Shown here one piece after another: positions 29,436-38,710 of a DNA stretch of 64,000 bases. The stretch covers positions 1,302,001-1,366,000 of the forward strand of contig NZ_CP072549.1 of the NCBI RefSeq assembly GCF_019343495.1. The letters run 5' to 3'. How positions within the stretch are numbered: position 1 is the first letter of the stretch; every line of letters begins with the position of its first letter. Below the pieces are notes generated by a model. That model made no database searches and was not told where the DNA came from. It saw only the letters and a program-made list of their open reading frames with translations. A program made the translations under genes and the position numbers. Source of the stretch: Acinetobacter lwoffii. Lineage in GTDB: Bacteria; Pseudomonadota; Gammaproteobacteria; Pseudomonadales; Moraxellaceae.

Positions 29436-31061
29436 ATGAAAAGTTTTAAAATTGCGATTGCTCAATTCTCTCCACATGTGGGCAATCTGGATGCAAATAC
29501 GCAAAAAATGATTGATCTGGCCAATCAGGCTAAAAAAGATAAAGCGGATCTGATTATCTTTCCTGAACTTTCAACGCTGGGCTACCCTGCAGAAGACTTA
29601 TTAATTCGCCCGAGCCTGGTGAAACGCACCAAAGCGGCTTTTGAAAAACTGACTGAAGTAAAAGATATTGTCATGGTCTTTGGTTTTGTTAATCAAACTG
29701 AAGATGGTCAGCGTTATAACTCGGCTGCTGTTATGAAAGATGGCGAAGTACTGGGTGTTTATAACAAGCAAGTTTTGCCAAATTATGGCGTATTTGATGA
29801 AAAGCGTTATTTTGGCGAAGGTCATCAGCATCTGGTTTTTGAGTATCTTGGACATAAATTTGGCGTACTGATCTGTGAAGATGTCTGGTCTTTAGCCACT
29901 GTTCAGCAACTGGCAAAATTGAATATCGACACAGCTTTGGTACTGAATGCATCGCCATATGAAGTGGGTAAACCACAACATCGCATTGAAACCATGGCGG
30001 CCTTGGTCAAACAGCTGAATATCAATCTGGTGTACTGCAACCAGGTCGGTGGTCAGGATGATCTGATCTTTGACGGTACCAGTTTTGTGCTCAACAAATC
30101 TGGCGAGGTGGCTTTACAGGCACCAACTTTCCAGGAAAATCTGGCAATTGCAGAATTTAATGCTGAACAACTGCAATTCAGTAAAGGTGCAATTGCACCT
30201 GCTTTAGACACCATGGCTGAGATTTATCAAAGCCTGGTCATGGCTACACGTGATTATGTACAGCGTTCTGGCTTCCCAGGTGTGATTCTGGGACTGTCTG
30301 GCGGCATTGACTCTGCCCTGACCCTAGCGATTGCTGTAGATGCGCTTGGCGCAGACAAAGTTCAGGCTGTGATGATGCCTTATACCTATACTGCACAAAT
30401 CAGTGTAGAAGATGCAGCAGCTCAAGCCAAAAATATGGGCGTGACTTTCGGTATTGCTGAAATTAACCCTGTGGTAAGCGGCTTTATGCAGGTGCTATTC
30501 CCATTCTTTGGTAATGCTCCAGTCGATGCCACCGAGGAAAACCTGCAAGCACGTTCACGCGGCACCTTGTTGATGGCTCTGTCTAACAAATTCGGTAATC
30601 TGGTGCTGGCAACCGGTAATAAATCTGAACTAGCTGTCGGTTATTGCACCCTGTATGGCGATATGGTCGGTGGTTATGCAGTTCTGAAAGATGTGTATAA
30701 AACCATTGTGTTTGAACTGGCGAAATATCGTAACAGCATTTCAGAAACTCCAGTGATTCCGGAACGTGTGATTACCCGTCCACCTTCAGCAGAACTGCGT
30801 CCAGATCAGGTCGATCAAGACTCTTTACCTGCCTATGAGATTCTAGATGCGATCTTGTACTCTTATATTGAAGAAGATATGAGTCAAGACGATATCATTG
30901 CCAAAGGCTTTGATGCTGAAGTCGTGAAAAAAGTGATTCGTCTGGTTGATATCAATGAGTACAAGCGCCGCCAAGGTGCCATTGGGCCACGTATCAGTTC
31001 ACGTTCTTATGGCCGTGAGCGTCGTTATCCAATCGTGAATGGCTGGAAAGCAGGTAGCTAA
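29436..31061 (+). CDS. nadE: NAD(+) synthase, glutamine-hydrolysing
   Basis: Last step of NAD synthesis: nicotinic acid adenine dinucleotide + ATP + glutamine. 541 residues in two domains. The N-terminal nitrilase-like glutaminase (1-250) has Glu44 (FPELS), Lys111 (NKQVLPNYG) and nucleophile Cys147 (LICEDVW). The C-terminal synthetase has the PP-loop GLSGGIDSALTLAI (about 285-300) and GTLLMALSNKFGNLVLATGNKSE. Both catalytic sets look intact. Monocistronic with a terminator. Confidence 0.97.
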   Translation: MKSFKIAIAQFSPHVGNLDANTQKMIDLANQAKKDKADLIIFPELSTLGYPAEDLLIRPSLVKRTKAAFEKLTEVKDIVMVFGFVNQTEDGQRYNSAAVMKDGEVLGVYNKQVLPNYGVFDEKRYFGEGHQHLVFEYLGHKFGVLICEDVWSLATVQQLAKLNIDTALVLNASPYEVGKPQHRIETMAALVKQLNINLVYCNQVGGQDDLIFDGTSFVLNKSGEVALQAPTFQENLAIAEFNAEQLQFSKGAIAPALDTMAEIYQSLVMATRDYVQRSGFPGVILGLSGGIDSALTLAIAVDALGADKVQAVMMPYTYTAQISVEDAAAQAKNMGVTFGIAEINPVVSGFMQVLFPFFGNAPVDATEENLQARSRGTLLMALSNKFGNLVLATGNKSELAVGYCTLYGDMVGGYAVLKDVYKTIVFELAKYRNSISETPVIPERVITRPPSAELRPDQVDQDSLPAYEILDAILYSYIEEDMSQDDIIAKGFDAEVVKKVIRLVDINEYKRRQGAIGPRISSRSYGRERRYPIVNGWKAGS

Positions 31062-31088
31062 ATTCTGTTTTCAATGATGTAAATCAGA

Positions 31089-31120
31089 ATCGTCCAAGTG
31101 AATGCTTGGACGATTTTTTT
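31089..31120 (+). terminator. Terminator of nadE
   Basis: AATCGTCCAAG / CTTGGACGATT stem, 6-base loop, T-run. Confidence 0.9.
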
Positions 31121-31241
31121 ATGCGGCAGTAAAATGAAGAATAGCCCCAACATTAAGAAGGAAAAATGATGTTTTGAGAAATCTGAAAAAATTAGTGGAT
31201 GCTTCAAATATTTTTTATAGTTTGCAGTACTTTTTAAAAGA

Positions 31242-31277
31242 CAAAAAAAGAGACCAAGCTGAGAGCTTGGTCTTTTA
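31242..31277 (-). terminator. Terminator of tRNA-Met
   Basis: On the minus strand AGACCAAGCT / AGCTTGGTCT followed by seven T, directly after the tRNA 3' end. Confidence 0.85.
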
Positions 31278-31280
31278 AAA

Positions 31281-31357
31281 TGGTGGCTATGACGAGACTT
31301 GAACTTGTGACCCCCGCATTATGAGTGCGGTGCTCTAACCAACTGAGCTACATAGCC
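31281..31357 (-). tRNA. tRNA-Met, elongator (anticodon CAT)
   Basis: 77 bases including encoded CCA. Minus strand reads GGCTATGTAGCTCAGTTGGT..., anticodon stem-loop CCGCA-CTCATAA-TGCGG, acceptor GGCTATG/CATAGCC. Body matches elongator Met (close to E. coli metT) rather than initiator (no C1-A72 mismatch, no GGG/CCC anticodon-stem pairs). A CAT-anticodon tRNA-Ile2 is the other possibility, less likely by body sequence. Confidence 0.93.
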
Positions 31358-31531
31358 GTAAACTGTGTGCGCATTATCGTAATTTCAGCTTCTATCGTCA
31401 AGCATTTTAAAACACAAATGCTCAGTCTTTATGCAAATACGGAATAAACTTTTAAATTTTAAACAAAAAAGGTTTTTTAGTATGTAATTCACGCATTCAT
31501 AGCACCATTTAATTCTTCGAGGATTCTTTAG

Positions 31532-31936
31532 ATGTATAAAATCAAAATCTCTATTTTACTCATTGGCCTTTCAAGCCTGAGTGCCTGCCAGATGATCTCG
31601 CCTATTTTCGTAGATTATAATGGCGTCAGACGTGATGTGGCACAGTGGATTAATCAGCAGCAACTGATGAGCATGCAGCAAAAACGATCTTTGGCACAAC
31701 TCAGCAGAGCACAGCAGAAAATCGAGCGCTATCCGGAATATGAGCAGCCTCAACGACTGGCGGTAACCTGGGAAAATCAGATTGCATTACATTGTGCGCG
31801 CTTGCATGTGACAGAACATAAAATCCAGCAGCTACAGCAAAAAATTTATGCAGGTGAAACTCAAACAATTTTAAATCGCTATGAACAGCTGTCACCGCAA
31901 ATAAAATTAGACCCGACCTCTATTCGATGTGATTAA
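31532..31936 (+). CDS. Predicted lipoprotein, unknown function
   Basis: 134 residues. Signal MYKIKISILLIGLSSLSAC with lipobox LSAC, lipidated Cys19. Mature part is Gln-rich and helical (WINQQQLMSMQQKRSLAQLSRAQQKI ... EHKIQQLQQKIY) with two Cys (His-Cys-Ala about 89 and C-terminal CD). Good ribosome site GAGGA about 9 bases before ATG. Stands alone between tRNA-Met (opposite strand) and uspA; function unknown. A coiled-coil envelope scaffold is possible, but not shown. Confidence 0.8.
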   Translation: MYKIKISILLIGLSSLSACQMISPIFVDYNGVRRDVAQWINQQQLMSMQQKRSLAQLSRAQQKIERYPEYEQPQRLAVTWENQIALHCARLHVTEHKIQQLQQKIYAGETQTILNRYEQLSPQIKLDPTSIRCD

Positions 31937-32176
31937 TCACTGTCTTAGGCTATCACATTAATTACATATAAATTATTAACTTAGGCTAAATAAATAACTC
32001 TGTTCAATAGCTCTAAACAGGTGCTTCATTTTTTAATCTATTAGACATTATACCTATGTATTTACTTGGTTTTATTTTTATACAATACAGGCTATGATCA
32101 AAGTATAAACAACTATTCGTACCCGGTTTAACGCGTCATAATTTTATAACTCTAAATTCCCCTTAGGAGAATTCTA

Positions 32177-32617
32177 ATGCCTTTTGAACATATTTTAGTA
32201 CCTGTTGACGGTTCAGAAACATCGTATGCTGCAGTGGATAAAGCTGTAGAAATTGCCAAAGCATTTAACAGTAAAGTCACAGTGGTTCAAGTGTTGGCGC
32301 TGGACCCTTATATCGCTGCAGAATATATCTCTGCGGCACAAACCAATGACCTGATTGAACGTGCCCGCACTTCCATCCTGAAAACGCTGGATGAAGCCAA
32401 AGCAAAATTCTCTGGTGCAGGTGTTGAAGTGGATACACAGCTGCTTGAGGGTCAGGTGATTTATAGCGAGATTGTCAAAGCAGCTAAAGATTTAAATTCT
32501 GACCTGATCGTGATTGGTTCACATGGTCGCACTGGCTTCAAAAAACTGTTCCTTGGCAGCGTAGCGCAAAGCATTTTAGGCCAAGCGGATATCCCAGTAA
32601 TGGTGATTCGCAACTAA
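32177..32617 (+). CDS. Universal stress protein A family
   Basis: 146 residues, a single UspA domain. Starts FEHILVPVDGSETSYAAVDKAV, and ends with the ATP-binding pattern GSHGRTGFKKLFLGSVAQSIL (G-2x-G-9x-G-S), so an ATP-binding dimeric Usp. Cytosolic; role in stress survival is family knowledge. Strong ribosome site TAGGAGAATTCTA. Own 240-base upstream region and own terminator. Confidence 0.93.
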   Translation: MPFEHILVPVDGSETSYAAVDKAVEIAKAFNSKVTVVQVLALDPYIAAEYISAAQTNDLIERARTSILKTLDEAKAKFSGAGVEVDTQLLEGQVIYSEIVKAAKDLNSDLIVIGSHGRTGFKKLFLGSVAQSILGQADIPVMVIRN

Positions 32618-32626
32618 GTTATGTTT

Positions 32627-32662
32627 AAAATCCCCACTTTTCACCAAGTGGGGATTTTTTTT
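32627..32662 (+). terminator. Terminator of uspA-family gene
   Basis: AAAATCCCCACTT / AAGTGGGGATTTT with 6-base loop and T-run; its end abuts the stop codon of the convergent alkyltransferase-like gene (32661). Confidence 0.88.
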
Positions 32663-33008
32663 ATATCTTGACCAGACCATCCCATTGATAGCGTTTTAAA
32701 TCCAAGCGATCACCTTTAAGAAAAATTCCTTCCTGCATAAGTTTTTGCTGCTGGATATTCTGGCCATGTTCGTCCAGTTGCTTCACACTGATTTTCGCCT
32801 GGGCATTGATCACCCGATACCAAGGAATATCAGTGTCCGAATCTAGATGACTTAATACCCGTCCGACCAATCGCGCATGTTTGGGTAAACCTGCCAGCCT
32901 GGCAATCTGTCCGTAGGTGGCGACTTTGGCATACGGAATCTGATTGACCACAGCCAAAATCATTTCTGCCATTTCCTGACTGGCTGAACTTGTCTGGGTC
33001 ATTTTCAT
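32661..33008 (-). CDS. Alkyltransferase-like protein (ATL; MGMT C-terminal domain without the reactive Cys)
   Basis: 115 residues. MGMT-type DNA-binding domain: helix-turn-helix VATYGQIARLAGLPKHARLVGRVLSH (29-54). The MGMT active site PCHRV is PWYRV here (62-66), so Trp63 replaces the alkyl-acceptor Cys. Such ATL proteins (E. coli YbaZ/Atl, yeast Atl1) bind O6-alkylguanine and flag it for nucleotide excision repair; that role is family inference. ATG at 33008; a second ATG two codons in is also possible. Convergent with the uspA-family gene. Confidence 0.9.
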   Translation of the reverse strand: MKMTQTSSASQEMAEMILAVVNQIPYAKVATYGQIARLAGLPKHARLVGRVLSHLDSDTDIPWYRVINAQAKISVKQLDEHGQNIQQQKLMQEGIFLKGDRLDLKRYQWDGLVKI

Positions 33009-33161
33009 CTCATTAATAGCTTATTTAAATCAAAAATCACAATCCACCCCCAGTAAAAAAGCTATAGGAGAGTGATTAAGCCTGATGAAATACGCTGATT
33101 CAAGCTCTCATCTCACTATAAAAACCAATCTAACAGTCTCTTGATCTTCTAAGTTTTATCT

Positions 33162-34661
33162 TTAGAAATTATCCGGATTTTCCAGTCGTTTTACTTCCTG
33201 AACTTTATCTGGATGATGCACCGTGGCAACGCCATCTGCATCTTTCTGATCAATCAGAATTTCTGGCTGAAAGATAGTAATAGTCTCATTTCCTTTGGCA
33301 TCTTCTCCGACAATATAGCGAAAACCCTTACGATTCATTTTATGGCACATGCGTTGATACCAACCTTTAAAGCCCTGTGTCTCTTCATTGGGATTATAAT
33401 AAAAGGCATTCATGACCGCAGGTAGGCCCAAGCCGCACACCACACCGGACAACAGCACCACAATAAAGGTATAACCCACCAGAATACTGCTATAGGCTTC
33501 CAGCTGAGGAATATTGGCGACCGCCAGAATTAAGGCCAAAGAAATCCCGCCACGTACCCCGCCCCAAGACAGGATGGTCAAACTACCGTTATAGCTTTTC
33601 TTGCTGACTTTTGGGAACATAGCAAAGGCCAGATAGTTGGCTGCAAAACGGGCCAGATGCAGAATCACAAAGGCCACCATCCCGCCCAGAACCAGACTGG
33701 TACTCAAGTCCAGAATAAACAATTCCAGACCGATCAGAGTAAACAGGAATGAATTGATAATTCCCTCAACCGTATGCCAGAAATGATTAACGTCACCAAT
33801 TTCGGCATCTGCTAGGATTTCTTTCCATTTATTGCCAACAATCAAACCACCAATCACACAGGCAATTGGCGCGGAAGCATGTGCCAGCAAAGCCACCAGA
33901 TAGGAACCACAAGCTAGCAAGGCCGTGGTTAGAATCAGAGATTCCATTTCATGCTTACCGCGCAAAATCCGCAAGATCGCAAAACCGAATCCGAGACCAA
34001 TCAGCACTGCCACGACAATCTCATAAAGCAAGGTTTGCAGTACTGCCAGTATCGTAAAGTTTTCACCTTGCAGGACATTAAGTAAGGTCATAAATAAGGC
34101 AATACACATTGCATCATTAAATAACGACTCACCTTCCAATTTAACGATCAAATGATGCGGTGCGCGAACCGAACTCAATACGCCTTTGATACCGATCGGA
34201 TCTGTAGCGCCTAAAGCCGCCCCTAGCAAAAGCAAAACCAGCAAGTCAACATGCTTACCAATCAGGAACTGATAACCATACAACACTACGCCAAAGAACA
34301 CTGCACAGAACACCAAAGCCAGACCGGCCAGAATACTGATCGGCCGCCAGTGATTACGTAAATCCGAAACTTTAAATTTCAGCGCAGATGAGGTCAGGAT
34401 AAAACAGATCACACCATTGATCAGAAAATCATAGAAATCGACGTGACGAACAGCCTGCTCGATATTGTCAATATTGATGCTAAAGAATGGATTGCCATGC
34501 AGTAAACTGGCGCCCCACTGCAAAATAAAAACAAAGATTGCTGAGACAATCGGGACACCGATCGCTTGCGGAAAACCCAAAACGCGCTTATTAAACATCG
34601 TCGTAGCAATGGACAAGGCAAATACGACTGTGAGTAGCTGAAGAAAAAAGAAATTTCCCAT
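33162..34661 (-). CDS. CPA1-family cation:proton antiporter
   Basis: 499 residues with about 12 hydrophobic segments over 1-425, then a hydrophilic C-terminal tail (430-499). Family marks: ATDPIGIKGVL (about 151-161), the ion-site LEGESLFNDAMCIALF (about 175-190, Asn-Asp pair) and SWGGVRGGISLAL (about 374-386). Typical Na+(or K+)/H+ exchange for pH and salt control; the ion is not deducible. Ribosome site TAGGAAACCGA before ATG. Monocistronic in appearance; no terminator recognised downstream. Confidence 0.92.
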   Translation of the reverse strand: MGNFFFLQLLTVVFALSIATTMFNKRVLGFPQAIGVPIVSAIFVFILQWGASLLHGNPFFSINIDNIEQAVRHVDFYDFLINGVICFILTSSALKFKVSDLRNHWRPISILAGLALVFCAVFFGVVLYGYQFLIGKHVDLLVLLLLGAALGATDPIGIKGVLSSVRAPHHLIVKLEGESLFNDAMCIALFMTLLNVLQGENFTILAVLQTLLYEIVVAVLIGLGFGFAILRILRGKHEMESLILTTALLACGSYLVALLAHASAPIACVIGGLIVGNKWKEILADAEIGDVNHFWHTVEGIINSFLFTLIGLELFILDLSTSLVLGGMVAFVILHLARFAANYLAFAMFPKVSKKSYNGSLTILSWGGVRGGISLALILAVANIPQLEAYSSILVGYTFIVVLLSGVVCGLGLPAVMNAFYYNPNEETQGFKGWYQRMCHKMNRKGFRYIVGEDAKGNETITIFQPEILIDQKDADGVATVHHPDKVQEVKRLENPDNF

Positions 34662-34876
34662 TCGGTTTCCTAAAATCGGGCGAGATGGAGCACTATGCGC
34701 CGAGAGGCGTTGTTAAAATAGAGATTTGAATAGCAAGGTATTCTGGCAAAACAAGTTTAGTCCGTTTTTTATCGAATTGAGTTAAGTTTCTTTTCAGTAT
34801 TTTCGAATGATGATTTAACATACAGGTCAGCACTCGGCTTTTGCTTTCCCATCATTCTATTTTGAATTTTTCTCCC

Positions 34877-35431
34877 ATGCATCAAACTGTCAAAACCATT
34901 TTTCGTCTCTGTTTTGCCAGCGTGATTTTTCTGATCACGTTGTCCTTATGTTTTACCTGCTTTGCTAAAATTCAGGAAATTCTGCAAGCAGAACAGCATT
35001 ATCAGCAAGCCACCAGCATTCCCTTAAAAAGTTCAACCGGGGAGCAGTACGTATTGGTGTCCAATAACCAGCGACCGGACAATGCCATTTTTATTCTGAT
35101 TGCAGGAAATGGTTATGTGGCCAAAATCAATTGTGAGCATTACAGCGCTTTATGTAGCGATGAAGACAATCAATCGCATACCCGACAAATCCAGAGCGTT
35201 GACTTAATTAAAGCGGGAAATCTCTTCTATATTGAAAAAATCCAGTTCAGAGATAGCCGGACTGGCAAAGCAACTGCTTTAGAATATAACAAACAAGATA
35301 TTCAGCAGTTTTATCAAAATGACATGAGCAACCTCAAATATACGGTCTTTGCAATTGCACTGTTTGCTTTGGCTGCATTATTCGTCAGTATCAAGATATT
35401 AAGAAATTTCCGGCGTTTTCTGCATAAATAA
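34877..35431 (+). CDS. Membrane protein with two TM helices, unknown function
   Basis: 184 residues from MHQTVKTIF. The start is uncertain: no clear ribosome site, and a TTG 12 codons upstream (34841) keeps the frame. A TM helix near 12-34 and a C-terminal one near 150-172 flank a roughly 110-residue domain with two Cys (INCEHYSALC) that would be periplasmic; the C-terminus is basic (ILRNFRRFLHK), favouring cytosolic ends. The layout recalls DUF3592-like proteins, but I cannot confirm it. Divergent from the antiporter gene. Confidence 0.65.
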   Translation: MHQTVKTIFRLCFASVIFLITLSLCFTCFAKIQEILQAEQHYQQATSIPLKSSTGEQYVLVSNNQRPDNAIFILIAGNGYVAKINCEHYSALCSDEDNQSHTRQIQSVDLIKAGNLFYIEKIQFRDSRTGKATALEYNKQDIQQFYQNDMSNLKYTVFAIALFALAALFVSIKILRNFRRFLHK

Positions 35432-35457
35432 AAAAAGGAGCATCTGCTCCTTTTTTT
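35429..35457. terminator. Bidirectional terminator
   Basis: AAAAAAGGAGCA / TGCTCCTTTTTT; overlaps the stop codon of the + strand membrane gene and lies 12 bases past the minus-strand ypfJ-type gene. Confidence 0.88.
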
Positions 35458-35468
35458 ATCGAAGTCAT

Positions 35469-36374
35469 TTAAATATTTTGATTAAAGGTATCACAATTCG
35501 CAACCTGACCAGATTTCAAGCCGGTATTAAACCATTGTACCCGCTGCGCGCTGCTGCCATGAGTAAAGCTGTCCGGCACCACCTGCCCGCGGGCACGTTT
35601 CTGCAAATAGTCATCGCCAATTTTATGAGCGGCATCCATCGCTTCCTGCACATCGCCCTGTTCCAAAAATTGGGTTCGCTCATGATTATGGTAAGCCCAG
35701 ACGCCGGCCAGACAGTCTGCCTGCAATTCCTGACGCACTGAAAGCTGATTACTTTGCACTTCGCTTGCTTGCTGACGTGCTTGCTGTACTTGAGAAGAAA
35801 TACCTAAAATCGTCTGGATATGATGCCCCACTTCATGGGCCACGACATAGGCCAGTGCGAAATCCCCAGCCTGATCATTACGAGAAAGTTCAGTCGCATT
35901 CTGTTCTCCAGTGATGCCCATTTGACTGCGCATATCTTTAAAGAATGCCGTATCGATATACACTTTCTGGTCTGTCGGACAGTAGAAAGGTCCCATCGCC
36001 GCCTGAGCCGTACCACAACCAGAATTCACAATGCCATTGAACAACACCAGTTTCGGTGGGACATACTGCTGATTTAACTGCTGCTGAAACACCTGATTCC
36101 AGGTATCTTCAGTATCTGCCAATACAGTTCCAACAAAATCAATCGACTCCTGCTGTTCTGGCGTGGGATTTTCCAGGCCACGTGTTTCTGCCGCACCCGA
36201 TACCCCCTGAGTGACCTGCTTGGTGGTTTGATAAGCCTGTTGTGGATCGACACCGAAAAACTTCCAGGCCACAAAGGCCACAATCAATCCAACAATACTG
36301 ATTCCGCCAGCTTTGGCACCACCACCACGACGGTCTTCTACATTGCTACTGACACGACGACCTTTCCAACGCAT
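35469..36374 (-). CDS. ypfJ: YpfJ-type neutral zinc metallopeptidase
   Basis: 301 residues. N-terminal MRWKGRRVSSNVEDRRGGG is the hallmark opening of this family, then one TM helix (25-41, GISIVGLIVAFVAWKFF) and a large external domain. Zinc site HEVGHH (His180, Glu181, His184), with the third ligand probably in ELQADCLAG further on. Cys pair about residues 120 and 132. Substrate unknown in the family. AAGGAAAAG lies before ATG. Followed by the DUF808 gene upstream on the same strand, 48 bases apart. Confidence 0.92.
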   Translation of the reverse strand: MRWKGRRVSSNVEDRRGGGAKAGGISIVGLIVAFVAWKFFGVDPQQAYQTTKQVTQGVSGAAETRGLENPTPEQQESIDFVGTVLADTEDTWNQVFQQQLNQQYVPPKLVLFNGIVNSGCGTAQAAMGPFYCPTDQKVYIDTAFFKDMRSQMGITGEQNATELSRNDQAGDFALAYVVAHEVGHHIQTILGISSQVQQARQQASEVQSNQLSVRQELQADCLAGVWAYHNHERTQFLEQGDVQEAMDAAHKIGDDYLQKRARGQVVPDSFTHGSSAQRVQWFNTGLKSGQVANCDTFNQNI

Positions 36375-36422
36375 AGTCTTTTCCTTTTCTTAATCTGCTT
36401 AATATCCAGATATTTCCACACC

Positions 36423-37349
36423 TTAAGCTTTTGATGATTTAGGCCAGATTTTCTTAATCAGGCTGATGACCAGCATGACCAGCAGACCCGCTAAAATTCC
36501 TACTGCGAAATTAATCAAGGTCGGTGTTACGGCACCGACAATGTTGCCAATGCTGGGAATATCCTGCACATAAGCAACACTGTCTTCAGTAAAGTGATGA
36601 ATAAAAGGAATTGCATGGTTAATAATTCCACCGCCCACCAGAAACATCGCAGCGGTCCCAACAATGGAGAGAATTTTCATTAAGATCGGGGCAAATGCCA
36701 ACAAGCCACGTCCTATTTTTTGTTTAAAATCGGACTGCTGTTCAGTCAGATGCAGACCGATATCATCCAGTTTGACAATCAGCGCAACAAAACCATAAAC
36801 ACCAATGGTCATCACCACCGCGATCAGGCTTAAAACAGTCACTTTGGTCAGCATCGAGGCTGCGGCGACCGTTCCCAAAGTAATCACGATAATTTCAGCA
36901 GACAGGATAAAGTCAGTGCGAATAGCACCTTTGACTTTTTCATTTTCAAACTGGTGCAAATCCATTTCTGTATGAATCAATTGCTCACGCGCCTGTTCCG
37001 CGTCCTTGGCCTTCGGTGTATGCAAGGTATGAATAATTTTTTCCACGCCTTCATAACATAGGAACAAACCACCCAGCACCAACAAGGGATTAATCAGCCA
37101 GCCTGCAATAAAGCTGATTAATAATGCCAGCGGCACCAAAATCAGTTTATTAACAAAAGAACCTTTGGCAACTTTCCAGACCACCGGTAATTCACGATCA
37201 GCCCGCACACCTGTCACTTGCTGCGCATTTAAAGCCAGATCATCACCAAGGACGCCTGCTGTTTTTTTTGCTGCCATTTTGCTCATGACAGCGACATCAT
37301 CCAGAACAGTAGCAATATCATCTAATAATAGTAATAAACTGCTCGCCAT
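36423..37349 (-). CDS. DUF808 (YedI-like) inner-membrane protein
   Basis: 308 residues from MASSLLLLLDDIATVLDDVAVMSK, which is the characteristic DUF808 opening; an in-frame ATG 21 codons upstream lacks the AAGGATAAT ribosome site seen here. The family signature KTAGVLGDDLALNAQQV follows (28-44). About six hydrophobic helices between 70 and 300. Function unknown in all organisms. Possibly co-transcribed with the ypfJ-type gene downstream. Confidence 0.9.
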   Translation of the reverse strand: MASSLLLLLDDIATVLDDVAVMSKMAAKKTAGVLGDDLALNAQQVTGVRADRELPVVWKVAKGSFVNKLILVPLALLISFIAGWLINPLLVLGGLFLCYEGVEKIIHTLHTPKAKDAEQAREQLIHTEMDLHQFENEKVKGAIRTDFILSAEIIVITLGTVAAASMLTKVTVLSLIAVVMTIGVYGFVALIVKLDDIGLHLTEQQSDFKQKIGRGLLAFAPILMKILSIVGTAAMFLVGGGIINHAIPFIHHFTEDSVAYVQDIPSIGNIVGAVTPTLINFAVGILAGLLVMLVISLIKKIWPKSSKA

Positions 37350-37538
37350 ACTTATTATCCTTATCTTCTTTCCAGATAGTTTAATCAAAATTCTTAAAAA
37401 TATTGTATTCACTTGTTTAATTTATAAGATTTTTTTACGACAGCTTTTTTTCTGGCTGACAATCAAAAACAGAATGCCGTACAATGTTGCCATTCGTTAA
37501 AATACAGCTGTAGTACTGACTACCCTTTGGAATAGATA

Positions 37539-38552
37539 ATGAGTAATCAAGATAATCGTCCAGTGATCTTGACGGGCGACCGTCCTACCGGACAACTCCA
37601 CCTCGGCCACTTTGTCGGTTCATTACGCTCTCGTGTAGGTCTGCAAGATTCTCACCATCAACACTTGCTACTCGCCGATGCTCAGGCATTGACAGATAAT
37701 GCGGACAATTTTGAAAAAGTACGTCGTAACATTATTGAAGTGGCGACGGATTATCTAGCTGTCGGTATTGATCCAACTAAAACCACAATTTGTGTTCAGT
37801 CATGCCTGCCAGCACTAAATGAACTAACCATGCTTTACCTCAATTTCGTGACTGTTTCACGTCTTGAGCGTAACCCAACCATTAAATCTGAAATCCAGAT
37901 GCGTGGTTTTGAGCGTGATATTCCAGCCGGTTTCTTGTGCTACCCGGTGGCTCAAGCTGCTGACATTACAGCATTCAAGGCCACTGTAGTTCCTGTGGGT
38001 GAAGATCAGATTCCAATGATCGAACAGACCAACGAAATCGTGCGTCGTTTAAACCGTCAAATTGGTCATGACCTGTTACCAGAATGTAAGGCACTACTTT
38101 CCAATGTTGGTCGCCTACCTGGTTTTGATGGTAAAGCAAAAATGTCGAAATCTTTGGGCAATACCATTGTGCTAGATGCAACAGATAAAGATATTAAGAA
38201 AGCCGTCAATGCCATGTATACCGATCCGAATCACTTACGTATTGAAGATCCAGGTCAGGTCGAAGGCAACGTGGTATTCACCTATCTAGATGCCTTCGAT
38301 CCAAATAAAGAAGAGCTGGAAGAACTTAAAGCCCATTATCGTCGTGGTGGTTTAGGCGATGGTACAGTGAAAAAACGTCTGGAAAGTATTTTAAAAGAAT
38401 TGATCGGCCCAATTCGTGAGCGTCGTATTGAACTGGCTAAAGATCCCGATTACATCATGGATATTCTGAAAACCGGAACTGATAAATGTCGCGATATTAC
38501 TCAGGCGACACTGGATGAAGTTAAATCTGGACTCGGCGTATTCCATTTTTAA
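37539..38552 (+). CDS. trpS: Tryptophan--tRNA ligase
   Basis: 337 residues, class I aminoacyl-tRNA synthetase. HIGH-like signature HLGH (21-24) in PTGQLHLGHFVGS and KMSKS (201-205) are intact, with the Trp-site MRGFERDIPAG and GEDQIPM. Ribosome site GGAAT about 7 bases before ATG. Own terminator, followed by a separate transcription signal set interpreted as an sRNA gene. Confidence 0.97.
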   Translation: MSNQDNRPVILTGDRPTGQLHLGHFVGSLRSRVGLQDSHHQHLLLADAQALTDNADNFEKVRRNIIEVATDYLAVGIDPTKTTICVQSCLPALNELTMLYLNFVTVSRLERNPTIKSEIQMRGFERDIPAGFLCYPVAQAADITAFKATVVPVGEDQIPMIEQTNEIVRRLNRQIGHDLLPECKALLSNVGRLPGFDGKAKMSKSLGNTIVLDATDKDIKKAVNAMYTDPNHLRIEDPGQVEGNVVFTYLDAFDPNKEELEELKAHYRRGGLGDGTVKKRLESILKELIGPIRERRIELAKDPDYIMDILKTGTDKCRDITQATLDEVKSGLGVFHF

Positions 38553-38570
38553 ATATAAAAAATTGCTTTT

Positions 38571-38599
38571 AAAAGCTCTTCTGATGAAGAGCTTTTTTA
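38571..38599 (+). terminator. Terminator of trpS
   Basis: AAAAGCTCTTC / GAAGAGCTTTT with TGAT loop and T-run. Confidence 0.9.
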
Positions 38600-38675
38600 T
38601 TTAAGTTGAAAATGCGCAGTAATAATGCAAATATCCCCACATAATCTCCATAGTTTTAACCTTATTTAACATGTA

Positions 38676-38704
38676 TTAACATGAATACTGATGAGTCATA
38701 TGAG
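38676..38704 (+). promoter_or_regulatory. Candidate promoter of the sRNA downstream of trpS
   Basis: TTAACA (38676-38681), 17-base spacer, TATGAG (38699-38704); predicted start near 38711. A weaker TTGAAA at 38606 could serve a longer form. Confidence 0.4.
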
Positions 38705-38710
38705 AATGCG

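Noticed and set aside
31242..31280. sRNA or second RNA gene next to tRNA-Met
   Set aside because: The hairpin and T-run read on the minus strand directly after the tRNA and are explained as its terminator.
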